Counted from the first letter of the stretch, positions 33,025 through 42,612 are shown. The stretch is 64,000 nucleotides of DNA from an uncultured Prevotellaceae bacterium (GCA_902776665.1 CACYQZ010000009.1:1-64000), one strand, 5' to 3'. Notes: generated by a model from the sequence alone, not told the origin. Translations and numbers: made by a program.

Positions 33025-34092
33025 ATGCAGATTCTTGCTATCAACCCAGGGTCCACATCGACCAAAATCGCCGTTTATACAAACGAGACACCCATTTTGT
33101 TGAAAACCATTCGCCACTCGACCGAGGAACTGTCGAAATTCGACGATGTCATCGAGGAATTTCCCTTCCGTAAGCAACTCGTCATCGACGAACTGAAGCG
33201 CTCGGACATCCCCTACCAGTTCGATGCCGTCATCGGACGCGGCGGACTCGTCAAACCCATCGCCGGCGGAACCTACGAAATCAACCAGACGATGCTCGAC
33301 GACACCCACAGCGGCATCGCCATGCACAACCACGCCTGCAATCTGGGCTGCCTGATTGCCCACGAAATCGCACAGGAAATTCCCAACTGCCGTGCCTTCA
33401 TCGCCGACCCGGGCGTGGTCGATGAACTCAACGACTACGCGCGCATTTCGGGTTCGCCGCTGATGAACCGCATCTGCATCTGGCACGCACTCAACCAACG
33501 CGCCATCGCCAAGCGTTTCGCGAAGGAAATCGGTCGCCGCTACGACGAAATGAACCTCATCATCTGCCACCTCGGAGGCGGAATCTCGATTGCCGCCCAC
33601 GACCACGGTCGCGCAGTCGATGCCAACAACGCCCTCGACGGCGAAGGCCCATTCTCGCCCGAGCGTGCCGGAAGTCTGCCCGCCGCCGACCTCATCCGCC
33701 TGTGCTTCTCTGGCAAATACACCGAACAGCAACTGCTCAAGCGCATCGCAGGTCAAGCCGGTGTCGCCGCCCACCTCGGTTGCAACGACATGCGCGAAGT
33801 CGAACAACGCATTATGAACGGCGACGAACACGCCAAACTCATCGTCGATGCCATGATCTACCACACGGCGAAGAACATCGTGGCCGAAGGTGCCGTGCTC
33901 TGCGGAAAAGTCGATGCCATCCTGCTCACGGGCGGACTGGCGCGTTCGGAGTACATCATCAACGGATTGCGCGAGCGCATCAGCTTCCTCGCACCCATCC
34001 ACTGCTATCCGGGTGAAGACGAAATGCAAGCCCTCGCCATGAACGCGCTTGAAGTGTTAAGAGGACGGCAAGAAGTGAAAATTTATGTATGA
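33025..34092 (+). CDS. buk: Butyrate kinase
   Basis: Buk makes ATP from butyryl phosphate and ADP, the energy-yielding last step of acid formation. The 355-residue product belongs to the acetokinase family: ILAINPGSTSTKIAVY (phosphate-binding start), AVIGRGGLVKPIAGGTYEI, HNHACNLGCLIAHEIA, IADPGVVDELNDYARISG, ICHLGGGISIAAHDHGRAVD and ILLTGGLARSEYI. These are hallmarks of Buk rather than acetate kinase. It lies 35 bp after ptb in the same direction. The next gene, susC, is separated by 182 bp with an inverted repeat and is probably a separate unit. Confidence 0.94.
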   Translation: MQILAINPGSTSTKIAVYTNETPILLKTIRHSTEELSKFDDVIEEFPFRKQLVIDELKRSDIPYQFDAVIGRGGLVKPIAGGTYEINQTMLDDTHSGIAMHNHACNLGCLIAHEIAQEIPNCRAFIADPGVVDELNDYARISGSPLMNRICIWHALNQRAIAKRFAKEIGRRYDEMNLIICHLGGGISIAAHDHGRAVDANNALDGEGPFSPERAGSLPAADLIRLCFSGKYTEQQLLKRIAGQAGVAAHLGCNDMREVEQRIMNGDEHAKLIVDAMIYHTAKNIVAEGAVLCGKVDAILLTGGLARSEYIINGLRERISFLAPIHCYPGEDEMQALAMNALEVLRGRQEVKIYV

Positions 34093-34154
34093 TAGGTACT
34101 GAAAATAATAAAATTTGTTAAATTTTTAATAAAATAATGCAAAGTTAGTACCTA
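34093..34154. other. Inverted repeat flanking an AT-rich block between buk and susC
   Basis: TAGGTACT (34093-34100) and AGTACCTA (34147-34154) are perfect 8-bp arms around 46 AT-rich bases, starting right at the buk stop codon. It may be a terminator or a regulatory site for susC. The rest of the gap to 34274 shows no clear promoter box. Confidence 0.35.
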
Positions 34155-34274
34155 TTTAAAAAAATATATGTAATTTTACACCGTCAAACAAAAAGATAGT
34201 TTAAGGATAACTTATAACACATAGTATTATATTACTAATTTTAACTTAATCCAAATCCTTTAAATCAAAAAGCA

Positions 34275-37200
34275 ATGAAAAAAAACAGGAATGAAAATGG
34301 GCTCTTACGCAGAGCTCTTTGGACGATGCTTTTCATGCTCTTTAGCGTGGGAATCTATGCGCAGGACATTACTGTTCGCGGTACGGTGACCGACCCGACT
34401 GGTGAACCCGTCATCGGTGCCACGATTAAAGCGCAGGGAACAAACCTCGGAACCATTACGAATGCGAATGGTGAGTTTTCATTACAAGTTCCAGCCAACA
34501 GCCAGCTTACCGTAAGCTACGTCGGATTCGCTCCGCAGACCCTTACGGCTGCCAGAGAAATGAACATTGTGCTGGCAGAAGACGCAACTGGCTTGAGTGA
34601 GGTCGTCGTGACGGCTCTTGGCTTGAAGCGCGAACAAAAGGCACTTGGTTACGCCATGACCGAATTGAAAGGCGAGGATCTCGATGCCAACCTCATCAAT
34701 CCCGTGCAGGCACTGCAGGGTAAGGTGGCCGGTGTCGAAATCACCTCATCTGATGGTGGTATGTTCGGTGCTTCTAAGATCTTGATTCGTGGTGCTTCCA
34801 CGCTGAACAAGAACAACCAGCCTATCTACGTCATCGACGGTGTTATTCTCGACAATGGTATCGTGGAGAACGACGCTGACTGGGCATCTGGTGCGCAGAA
34901 CTACGGTAATGAGTTGAAGAACCTGAACCCCGACGATTTCGAAACCGTTTCAGTGCTGAAAGGCGCTGCCGCAACGGCTCTTTACGGTTCTCGCGGTCTG
35001 AACGGTGCTGTTGTCATCACCACCAAGAGTGGTAAGGGCAAGCGCGGCTTGGGTATCGACTTCTCGCAGACCTTCGGTTTTGACAAGGTGACACACCAAC
35101 CAAAATTGCAGAACGAGTTTGCCGAGAGTTTCTTCTATGCTTCGAACCCCAAGAGCAGTTTCCTGCAGAATGACCTCTACTGGCTCAACAACGACGGCTA
35201 TCCCTCTTACAAGGTGTTGAGCAGCTATGGTGAAATGGGTACCGCTTTCGGTCCTTCGTTCGAATTCATCCGTCAGAACGCCAAAGACGGTCTCATGGAA
35301 ATGTATGACGGAAAACTTCACACGCCGCAGGCTTACAAAAACAACTTCAAGGATGCCTACGACACTGGTTTCTCCACGAACACCAACGTCGCCGTTTCTG
35401 GAGGCAACGACCGCACTTCGTTCTACACCTCATTGTCGTATCGCTACAACAATGGTACACTGCCCAACAACGATTTCCGTCGTTTGAGCTTGATGGCCAA
35501 AGCAAGCCACAAAATTACCAACAATGTTGAACTTGAAGCCAGCATGACCTTCGCCAACTCGAAGCCGCGCAACGCTCAGCCCAACATCGGTGAAAACTTC
35601 ATCAACGGTAAGTGGGATCGTATGTACGACGCCAAGTATTATCGCGACAAGTACAAAGGTGCTCATGGTGGTCTGGCTCAGACCAGTTATGGCGACGAAT
35701 GGGGCTACGTGATTGGACGTGACGTATGGTGGAGCATCTGGGAAAATGAATACTACCAGAAAGAAACCGTCGTTCGCCCCGACCTGAAACTGACATGGGC
35801 GTTCACTCCTTGGTTGAAGTGGGTCACTGAGGCCAACTACAACTACTACTTTGTACAAGGTGAGAGCAAGAATCCGGGTAGTGGCTATTACAACCAGGGT
35901 GGCTACTACGGCACCTCGCAAAGTCGCAAGGAACAAATCAACTTGAACACCAACCTCATGTTTGACAAGCAACTCAACGAAGACTGGCACCTCAACGGTT
36001 TCCTGCGCTACGAACTCTACAACGGCTATCAGTCGTACATGAGTGCAGAAACCAAGGGCGATTTCATCGTTCCCAACCAGTACTTCCTTGCCAATGGTTC
36101 CGAAGGCTACAATGCTTCAGCCAGAGTTTCCGACACAAAAACCATCCAATCGGTAGCTGCACAGGTCGGCTTCAGTTGGAAAGATCAGGTTTATTTGGAT
36201 GTCACTGGTCGTAACGACTGGTCATCGGCTCTCGTCTATGCTGACGGACATGGCACATTCAGCTATTTCTATCCTTCGGTGAATGCTGCATGGCTGGTTA
36301 CCAATTCCCTCCGCCAGCAGTTACCCCAGTGGCTCAGCTTCTGGAAACTTCGCGCTTCCTATGCTGAGGTAGGTAACGACTGTCTGCCCTACTACATCAA
36401 TTCAGCCTATGGTCTGGAGAGTTACACCAACAAGTATGGCAAACCCTTCTCGACAACTGTAAAAAATACCACTTACAGCCAGAATCTGAAACCTGAGCGC
36501 AAGAGATCATGGGAAATCGGTACTGACATTCGCTTCCTGAACAACCGTATCGGTCTCGACTTCACTTATTATAAGGAGAACACCGTCGACCAGATTATGG
36601 AAGTTGCCATTCCTTCTGCATCAGGTTACAGCAATGCTCTGATTAACGCTGGTAACATCCAGAACTCGGGTGTTGAAATTGCACTGAACACGACTCCCGT
36701 GCTCACCAAGGACTGGCAGTGGGATTTGAACTTCACCTACACGAAGAACACCTCTAAGATTGTTGAACTTTCTGACCTCTGCGCCGACTACATCACCCTG
36801 CAGGGTTACACCAACTATGGTAACTACCGCATCGGTTCTGTGGCCAAGGTAGGTGGCACCTATGGTATGCTGATGTCTGATGCAGCTCCGCTGATCGATC
36901 CCGTTTCCGGTCTGCAAGAGTTCGACGTGAGATACTACAATGCTGGTTACTACACTCCAATCGTGAAGCGTAATGGTACCGTCGAAGAAATTGGTAACTC
37001 TGTTCCCGACTTCCTCGGTTCGATTAACACCACCCTGCGCTGGAAGAACTGGACGCTGAGCGCCAGCTTCGATGGCCGCTTCGGTGGTAAGGTTGCTTCT
37101 TACGGTTCTCACTATGGTACAGCCTATGGTTACACCGATGCTTCGCTCGCAGGACGTGAAGGCCATGGTGGTATCACCTTCACCTCTGGCTTCGACGGCT

Positions 37201-37673
37201 TTGAATACCACGATGGTATCATTCCCAATGGTATCGTTAAGGCAGGAACGCAGATTGTACAACCCAATGGTTCGATGTACACAGTTGGATCGGGTCAGTA
37301 CAGCAGTGGTGAAACATGGGCAGAACTTGTCGCCGCAGGACATGCAGAATACATCCATGCAAGTGGTTGGCACTACTTCTACAACTCTTGGGGACAGGCT
37401 GTTGTTAACGACCAATGGTTCAAAACTCTGAACTATATCGCATTCCGCGATCTTTCACTGAGCTATCAGTTCGACAGCAATATTGCCAACAAGATTGGTG
37501 CTAAGCGCCTCAGCCTCACCGCTCAGGCTCACAACCTCGGCTACCTGCTGAACACGATGCCTAACAAGGAGAATCCGGAAGCTGTTGCCGGTACAACCGC
37601 TGCTGAGTTCCGTATCCGTCAGTTCTCTGGCGTTACGACCAGTTTCACGTTCACTCTGAAAGCTACATTCTGA
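34275..37673 (+). CDS. SusC/RagA family TonB-linked outer-membrane transporter
   Basis: This is a TonB-dependent importer for a large nutrient, working with the SusD-like lipoprotein that follows. The 1132-residue product has a signal peptide ending VGIYAQ, then a carboxypeptidase-like domain (DITVRGTVTDPTGEPVIGAT), a plug with QGKVAGVEITSSDGGMFG, ILIRGASTLNKNNQPIYVID and ALYGSRGLNGAVVITTKSG, and a 22-strand-type barrel ending FSGVTTSFTFTLKATF. Codons are strongly biased to GGT and similar choices, unlike the GGC-rich neighbours, which suggests high expression. The substrate is unknown. Nearby starch enzymes make alpha-glucan one option, but ptb-buk lies between. Confidence 0.95.
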   Translation: MKKNRNENGLLRRALWTMLFMLFSVGIYAQDITVRGTVTDPTGEPVIGATIKAQGTNLGTITNANGEFSLQVPANSQLTVSYVGFAPQTLTAAREMNIVLAEDATGLSEVVVTALGLKREQKALGYAMTELKGEDLDANLINPVQALQGKVAGVEITSSDGGMFGASKILIRGASTLNKNNQPIYVIDGVILDNGIVENDADWASGAQNYGNELKNLNPDDFETVSVLKGAAATALYGSRGLNGAVVITTKSGKGKRGLGIDFSQTFGFDKVTHQPKLQNEFAESFFYASNPKSSFLQNDLYWLNNDGYPSYKVLSSYGEMGTAFGPSFEFIRQNAKDGLMEMYDGKLHTPQAYKNNFKDAYDTGFSTNTNVAVSGGNDRTSFYTSLSYRYNNGTLPNNDFRRLSLMAKASHKITNNVELEASMTFANSKPRNAQPNIGENFINGKWDRMYDAKYYRDKYKGAHGGLAQTSYGDEWGYVIGRDVWWSIWENEYYQKETVVRPDLKLTWAFTPWLKWVTEANYNYYFVQGESKNPGSGYYNQGGYYGTSQSRKEQINLNTNLMFDKQLNEDWHLNGFLRYELYNGYQSYMSAETKGDFIVPNQYFLANGSEGYNASARVSDTKTIQSVAAQVGFSWKDQVYLDVTGRNDWSSALVYADGHGTFSYFYPSVNAAWLVTNSLRQQLPQWLSFWKLRASYAEVGNDCLPYYINSAYGLESYTNKYGKPFSTTVKNTTYSQNLKPERKRSWEIGTDIRFLNNRIGLDFTYYKENTVDQIMEVAIPSASGYSNALINAGNIQNSGVEIALNTTPVLTKDWQWDLNFTYTKNTSKIVELSDLCADYITLQGYTNYGNYRIGSVAKVGGTYGMLMSDAAPLIDPVSGLQEFDVRYYNAGYYTPIVKRNGTVEEIGNSVPDFLGSINTTLRWKNWTLSASFDGRFGGKVASYGSHYGTAYGYTDASLAGREGHGGITFTSGFDGFEYHDGIIPNGIVKAGTQIVQPNGSMYTVGSGQYSSGETWAELVAAGHAEYIHASGWHYFYNSWGQAVVNDQWFKTLNYIAFRDLSLSYQFDSNIANKIGAKRLSLTAQAHNLGYLLNTMPNKENPEAVAGTTAAEFRIRQFSGVTTSFTFTLKATF

Positions 37674-37715
37674 TATAAACAAAGTACATTCTAACCTTAT
37701 AAAAGAATAAAGAAT

Positions 37716-39656
37716 ATGAAACTCAATAAATTATTCATTGCAGGTGCCATGGCCGCCGTGTTCATGATGAATATCAGTTGTGCCGATGATTACAAAGATT
37801 TGAATCAGGATCCTGCCAACGTTACCAAGACTATGCCTGAAGGTTTGATGACAGCTGCCATCAATACGTTCCAGCCCACAGACTACCTCGTATGGTTCTA
37901 CAATGTACAGTATTTCACGCGTTGGGACCAGATGGGAACTCCTGGCGGTGGTTTCTCTGACGACTTCACAGGTATGGCTGAATCTGGAGGACAGGGCAGC
38001 CAGTACATCAACACCCTGAAGTATCGCAACCGAATTCAAAACTACATCAACGAGACTGGTGAGGTTGAAAACAACGGTTATCTCGCTGCCACGGGTATTA
38101 TGACCATCTATCTCGGCATCTTCGATACCGATATGTATGGAGCAATTCCCTACACCGAGGCTTGCCATTATGACGACAAGGGCATCTTGACTCCGAAGTA
38201 CGAGACTGTTCCCGAATTGTATGACATCTGGATTACCGAGTTGAACGAGTTCATCAAAATGCTTCAGGCTGACAACCTTTCGGGTGTTTCTCGTCAGGAT
38301 GCTGCCTACGGCTGCAACTGGGCGAAGTGGGCTAAGTTGGCCAACTCGCTGAAGTTGAAGATTGCAGTTCGTCTTTACAACAATGAGCCTCAGAAAGCCC
38401 TCGCCATTGCCACCGAAGCAGCTAGCAACTCTGCTGGTCTGATTACCGATGTCGACGACGGCTTCCGTTTTGCAAAGGCTACGGCCTACGCCTCTGGCGA
38501 CGCTGACTATGTCTATGGCACGGGCAACGGTCTCTCGACGATCTATGCGACCGAAAACGTGTTCAAATTCATGCTCGACAGCAAAGACCCACGCATTCGT
38601 TTCATCTATGCAAAGAACAGCTTCAACTCGAAGGTTGTGCAGAGTTTCATCGACAATGGCAAGTGGGACAAACTCCCGCGGTCGGTGAAGGCTAACGTTG
38701 TGCTCGACGACGAAGGCAACTTCAAGGAGTGGGGCGGCATGGGCGAGCCTTGGGTGCGCTATACGGCACTGCCCGTACAATATGCGCCGAAGGTTTCTCA
38801 CGACGCAGGTACGCTGCCTGACGAGGATTTCGAGGAATATTGGAACCCTGGCACTCGCTATCAGATTCAGATGGGCGACAACCAGCGCTCTTACAATCCT
38901 TGGAGCTACTATTCTGAGGAAATGCGTCGCGGACGCGTTGACTTCCAACTGCCGACAGCCATGACAGCTAATGAGGATGGTTCGATTGACATGCACGTCA
39001 TTCAGGATACTGACGACAATCCTCTCTATCAGATGTATCTGGGCGCTGGTGAGGTTAACCTCTACATGGCTGAGTTTGCGCTGCTCAATGGTGGTTCGTT
39101 TGGCGGTAAGACCGCTGAGGCTTGGTATGAGGCTGGTGTTCGCGCTTCCGTTCAGGAGTTCGATGCACTTGCTCGCGACAACAAGATTCCTTACTACGGC
39201 ACCAACTACGGCTACGACGTAAACGATAAGCCCATCGACCTGAAGGAAGGTGAGATTGAGGATATGCTGGCCACTGCCAACGTGAAACTCACTGGATCGC
39301 AGGCTGATAAACTCGAGAAGGTCTATCTGCAGCTTTTGATTCACTTCAGTGAGCAGTGCGACGACCAGTTCGTAACCGCACGCCGTTCGGGTTATCCGAA
39401 GGTTGGCTCTTCGCTGCTGCCTTTCGTGAAGTTCCCGAATATCGAACTCTCAGCTATTCCTCGCCGCTTCGTCATCGGTGAGCCCGTCGTGACCGACATC
39501 ATGTACGACATCAAGAAGGCTGCATACGAAGTACAAGGTTTCAAGACTCTTGGCACCAACAGCCAGGGTAGCCAGTACAACAAGGGCAATGCACCTCTGA
39601 ACACCGAGCGTGTATGGCAGGATAAGAATGCTCCTCAGTGGGGTACTCCTAAATAA
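37716..39656 (+). CDS. SusD/RagB family nutrient-binding lipoprotein
   Basis: This is the surface lid and glycan- or peptide-binding partner of the SusC-type transporter 42 bp upstream. The 646-residue product has a lipobox (NISCADDYKDL). The start DDYKDLNQDPANVTKTMPEGL and later VWFYNVQYFTRWDQ, MYGAIPYTEACHY, YGCNWAKWAKLANSLKLKIA and EVNLYMAEFALLNGG fit the SusD-like_2 type with TPR helices. Codon choice is biased as in susC. A strong terminator follows, so susC-susD ends here. No SusE/F-like or surface hydrolase gene follows, so the substrate cannot be inferred from context. Confidence 0.95.
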   Translation: MKLNKLFIAGAMAAVFMMNISCADDYKDLNQDPANVTKTMPEGLMTAAINTFQPTDYLVWFYNVQYFTRWDQMGTPGGGFSDDFTGMAESGGQGSQYINTLKYRNRIQNYINETGEVENNGYLAATGIMTIYLGIFDTDMYGAIPYTEACHYDDKGILTPKYETVPELYDIWITELNEFIKMLQADNLSGVSRQDAAYGCNWAKWAKLANSLKLKIAVRLYNNEPQKALAIATEAASNSAGLITDVDDGFRFAKATAYASGDADYVYGTGNGLSTIYATENVFKFMLDSKDPRIRFIYAKNSFNSKVVQSFIDNGKWDKLPRSVKANVVLDDEGNFKEWGGMGEPWVRYTALPVQYAPKVSHDAGTLPDEDFEEYWNPGTRYQIQMGDNQRSYNPWSYYSEEMRRGRVDFQLPTAMTANEDGSIDMHVIQDTDDNPLYQMYLGAGEVNLYMAEFALLNGGSFGGKTAEAWYEAGVRASVQEFDALARDNKIPYYGTNYGYDVNDKPIDLKEGEIEDMLATANVKLTGSQADKLEKVYLQLLIHFSEQCDDQFVTARRSGYPKVGSSLLPFVKFPNIELSAIPRRFVIGEPVVTDIMYDIKKAAYEVQGFKTLGTNSQGSQYNKGNAPLNTERVWQDKNAPQWGTPK

Positions 39657-39686
39657 TAATTCTGCAAACTACACATTCTAATATTG

Positions 39687-39719
39687 ATGGCGGGCAGCAT
39701 AAGTTGCCTGCCATTTTTT
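39687..39719 (+). terminator. Terminator after susD
   Basis: ATGGCGGGCA (39687-39696) pairs with TGCCTGCCAT (39705-39714) with one G-T pair, followed by TTTTTT. Confidence 0.85.
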
Positions 39720-39796
39720 GATTCCTTATTATCGCCAACAAGAATAAAATAAGTTAAATAGTTATGAAAGAATCGTTGTATTCCATCAAAATTTCG

Positions 39797-39804
39797 TATT
39801 TTTG
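39797..39804 (+). promoter_or_regulatory. -7 element for the secreted unknown gene
   Basis: TATTTTTG lies 31 bases before the start codon. The -33 region has only GTTG (39775-39778), so the match is partial. Confidence 0.4.
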
Positions 39805-39835
39805 CGGTGATAAAAACTAAAATTCGTTCATCATT

Positions 39836-40528
39836 ATGCGTAATTTATTAACCATTATTCTAATTGCTATCTGCACCACCATTATGGCGCAGGAAAAGCG
39901 CATTTATTATTACTCCAATTTCGTGAAAACCGTTATTCTTTATAAGAATGGGGCAAAAAACGTTACAAATGCCAACTACGACATTGCCAACCGCAAATTG
40001 ATGTTCATGCAGGGTGAACAACTCATGGAACTCTTGGCTCCCGAAAGCATTGATACCCTTTATATGGGTGGCAGCCGATGGATTTACAATGACAAGCAGT
40101 TTTGCGAAGTCATAGACCGCGAGGATGGCAACCGCATTTTCGTAGGATGGCACACCACAAAAGTTCACGAGGGCTACGAAGGCGCACTCGGAAGCATTTC
40201 GCAGACACCCTCGCGCAAGGTTCAACTTGGCGACCAGTTTGGCATGGGAACCATTGCCGGCATCAGTGGTGGCATGTACAACGGCACTTTTGGTACCAAC
40301 CAATACGACGGGAACGGTCGGAATTTGGATGTTTGGAAAATCAGAAACCAAAGTACCTATTACTTTACCAAAAATGGAAAAGAATACGCCTTAAAGGGTT
40401 TGAAGAGCATCTACAAGGCTTTTCCCGAGCATAAGGAACAAATCAAACAGTTTGTCAAAAATAATAAACTGGAGATAACAAATGCTGAGAATGCATTGAG
40501 AATCATCGACTATATTCTGACACTGTGA
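39836..40528 (+). CDS. Secreted protein of unknown function
   Basis: This encodes 230 residues with a signal peptide ending TTIMAQ. The mature protein begins EKRIYYYSNFVKTVILYKNG and contains a Gly/Asn-rich middle (GISGGMYNGTFGTNQYDGNG) and a helical, Lys-rich C-terminus (FPEHKEQIKQFVKNNKLEI). I recognise no family or catalytic motif. It has its own -7 box and is followed 20 bp later by dprA, which may be coincidental. It probably acts in the periplasm or at the outer membrane. No tail typical of type IX secretion is present. Confidence 0.6.
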   Translation: MRNLLTIILIAICTTIMAQEKRIYYYSNFVKTVILYKNGAKNVTNANYDIANRKLMFMQGEQLMELLAPESIDTLYMGGSRWIYNDKQFCEVIDREDGNRIFVGWHTTKVHEGYEGALGSISQTPSRKVQLGDQFGMGTIAGISGGMYNGTFGTNQYDGNGRNLDVWKIRNQSTYYFTKNGKEYALKGLKSIYKAFPEHKEQIKQFVKNNKLEITNAENALRIIDYILTL

Positions 40529-40548
40529 ACAGCAGTTCTCACTAAAAT

Positions 40549-41676
40549 ATGAATCAACAGGAGATCATCAACACCATCGCACTGACGCGAATTGGCTATC
40601 TCGGAATGGCCGGTCTCACGGAGTTGTACCAGCGTGTGGGCTCGGCGACGGAAATCGTGGAGAACCGCCACGACATTCGGGCGATTGTGCCTGATGCTTC
40701 CGACCGTTTGGTGAGCGCGTTCACGGAGATGGACGACGCTCTGCGGGCCGCCGAAACGGAGTTCGCACAGGACTTGGAAATGGGCATCACACCGCTTCCG
40801 ATGGCCGACGAACGCTATCCGCAGCGACTGCGCGAGTGTGCCGACGCGCCGATTCTCTTGTATTATAAAGGTGGAGCCGACCTGAACCAACTGCGCATCG
40901 TCAGCATCGTCGGAACGCGCCACGCCACGACCTACGGGCAGGATCTCGTGCGCCGATTCATCGAGGATTTGCGCCAACTGTGTCCGCAGGTGCTCATCGT
41001 CAGCGGACTGGCCTACGGCATCGACATTTGCGCCCATCGCCACGCGCTGCTGAACGGTTTCGAGACGGTGGGCGTGTTGGCGCACGGGCTCGACGAACTC
41101 TATCCTACGGCGCATCGGAAAACGGCGGAGGAAATGCTTGCGCAAGGCGGTTTGCTGACGGAATATATGTTCCAAACGCGGGTCGATAAGTCGAATTTCG
41201 TGCGACGGAACCGCATTGTGGCGGGGATGTCCGACGCGGTGGTGCTCGTCGAGAGTGCCGACAAGGGTGGCGGTCTCATCACGGCACGCATTGGGCGCGA
41301 CTACAACCGCGAGGTGTTTGCCTTCCCGGGTGCCGTCGGAGCGAAGTTCAGCGAGGGCTGCAACCTGCTGATTCGCAACCACGAAGCAGCGCTGATTCGC
41401 CATGCTGCCGACCTCGTGGAAGCAATGGACTGGCCGACGGAAAAAGCACGCTCAAAGGCGCACGAACAAGGCGTCGAACGGCAACTTTTCCCCGACTTGA
41501 CCGACGAGGAGCGCAAAGTGGCCGACGCATTGCAACGGCAAAACGACCAGCAGGTGAACACGCTGAGTGTGCAGGCCGACATCCCCGTCGGAAGACTCTC
41601 GGCCATCTTGTTCTCGCTCGAAATGAAGGGTGTGGTCAAGGCAATGGCTGGTGGAACGGTACATTTGATAAAATAA
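40549..41676 (+). CDS. dprA: DNA-processing protein DprA
   Basis: DprA binds single-stranded DNA taken up in transformation and loads RecA; it is also kept in species not known to be transformable. The 375-residue product has a helical N-terminus, then the Rossmann-like core: IVSIVGTRHATTYGQDLVRRF, VSGLAYGIDICAHRHAL, VLAHGLDELYPTAHRKTAEEM, FVRRNRIVAGMSDAVVLVESADKGG and FAFPGAVGAKFSEGCNLLIRN. A C-terminal winged-helix segment (VNTLSVQADIPVGRLSAILF) completes the Bacteroidota form. coaD follows 3 bp after its stop codon and ybeY overlaps coaD, so these are one unit. Confidence 0.96.
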   Translation: MNQQEIINTIALTRIGYLGMAGLTELYQRVGSATEIVENRHDIRAIVPDASDRLVSAFTEMDDALRAAETEFAQDLEMGITPLPMADERYPQRLRECADAPILLYYKGGADLNQLRIVSIVGTRHATTYGQDLVRRFIEDLRQLCPQVLIVSGLAYGIDICAHRHALLNGFETVGVLAHGLDELYPTAHRKTAEEMLAQGGLLTEYMFQTRVDKSNFVRRNRIVAGMSDAVVLVESADKGGGLITARIGRDYNREVFAFPGAVGAKFSEGCNLLIRNHEAALIRHAADLVEAMDWPTEKARSKAHEQGVERQLFPDLTDEERKVADALQRQNDQQVNTLSVQADIPVGRLSAILFSLEMKGVVKAMAGGTVHLIK

Positions 41677-41679
41677 GAT

Positions 41680-42123
41680 ATGAGAAAAGGACTATTTGTG
41701 GGTACTTTCGACCCGTTTACAATTGGCCACGAGTCGGTGGTTTCGCGGGCACTCGGGCTGTTTGACCTGCTCGTCATCGGCGTGGGCAAAAATTCAGCCA
41801 AAAACCCCGTGCAGTCGGCTGAGGAGCGCGTGCTGACGATTGAACGGCTCTATGCCAACGAGCCGCGCATCGACGTGGTTTCTTACGACGGACTGACGGT
41901 CGATTTGGCACAGGAATGTGGTGCGCAATACATCGTCAAGGGTGTGCGCTCGGTCAAAGATTTCGAGTTTGAACGCAGTCAGGCCGACATCAACCGCCGA
42001 CTGACTGGCATCGAGACGATTTTGCTCTTCGCCGAGCCGGGTCTCGACAGTATTTCCTCGACTCTCGTGCGCGAACTGCAAAGTATGGGGCGCGATGTCA
42101 GTGAATTTCTTCCGAGCCTATGA
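41680..42123 (+). CDS. coaD: Pantetheine-phosphate adenylyltransferase
   Basis: CoaD makes dephospho-CoA from 4'-phosphopantetheine and ATP. The 147-residue product has the nucleotidyltransferase motif GTFDPFTIGHESVV (T/HxGH) at residues 7-20, the substrate region VVSYDGLTVDLAQ, YIVKGVRSVKDFEFE and the ISSTLVREL motif near residue 128. Length is slightly under the common 155-160 residues. It is tightly packed after dprA and overlaps the ybeY start by 4 bp (ATGA). Confidence 0.96.
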   Translation: MRKGLFVGTFDPFTIGHESVVSRALGLFDLLVIGVGKNSAKNPVQSAEERVLTIERLYANEPRIDVVSYDGLTVDLAQECGAQYIVKGVRSVKDFEFERSQADINRRLTGIETILLFAEPGLDSISSTLVRELQSMGRDVSEFLPSL

Positions 42124-42539
42124 TTAGCTATCAAACTGAGGGCATTCGGATGCCCGACATCAAAAAGCGCGAGACGACGCGGTGGATCAAGGCCGTGGCG
42201 GCTTCCTATGGCAAAAAATCGGGCGAAATCGGCTATCTTTTCGTTGATGACGAGAAGATTTTGGAGGTGAACCGCGAGTATCTCGGCCACGACTACTACA
42301 CCGACATCATCACCTTCGACTATTGCGAAGGCGACACGCTCAACGGCGACCTCGTCATCTCGCTCGACACCGTGCGCACCAACGCCGAGAAGTTCCACAA
42401 AGCCTACGACGAGGAACTTCACCGCGTCATCATCCACGGCATTCTGCACCTCTGCGGCATCAACGACAAAGGGCCGGGCGAGCGCGAACAGATGGAGGCT
42501 GCCGAAAACCGTGCGCTGGCGCTGCGGAGCGAAATTTGA
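42120..42539 (+). CDS. ybeY: rRNA maturation RNase YbeY
   Basis: YbeY is a metal-dependent endoribonuclease that acts in 16S rRNA 3' end maturation and ribosome quality control. The 139-residue product has FVDDEKILEVNREYLGHDYYTDIITF and the metal motif HGILHLCGINDKGPGERE. The third zinc His of the canonical H-x3-H-x5-H motif is replaced here (INDKG), a state that I believe other Bacteroidota share. It overlaps coaD by 4 bp. A new promoter-like site follows before the next gene. Confidence 0.92.
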   Translation: MISYQTEGIRMPDIKKRETTRWIKAVAASYGKKSGEIGYLFVDDEKILEVNREYLGHDYYTDIITFDYCEGDTLNGDLVISLDTVRTNAEKFHKAYDEELHRVIIHGILHLCGINDKGPGEREQMEAAENRALALRSEI

Positions 42540-42577
42540 AGCCGCAAAAACATCGGAAATCAAAGAAAAAAAATCGA

Positions 42578-42612
42578 TTTGGGGGCTTTTTCATCTTTTT
42601 TTCGTACTTTTG
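42578..42612 (+). promoter_or_regulatory. Possible promoter of the GNAT-like gene
   Basis: TACTTTTG (42605-42612) is a good -7 box, 20 bases before the start codon. The TTTG at 42578-42581 is 23 bases away, slightly too far. Confidence 0.4.

Noticed and set aside
37731..39344. 537-codon open frame on the minus strand under susD
   Set aside because: Antisense to a clear SusD gene; low-complexity translation and no signal or motif.
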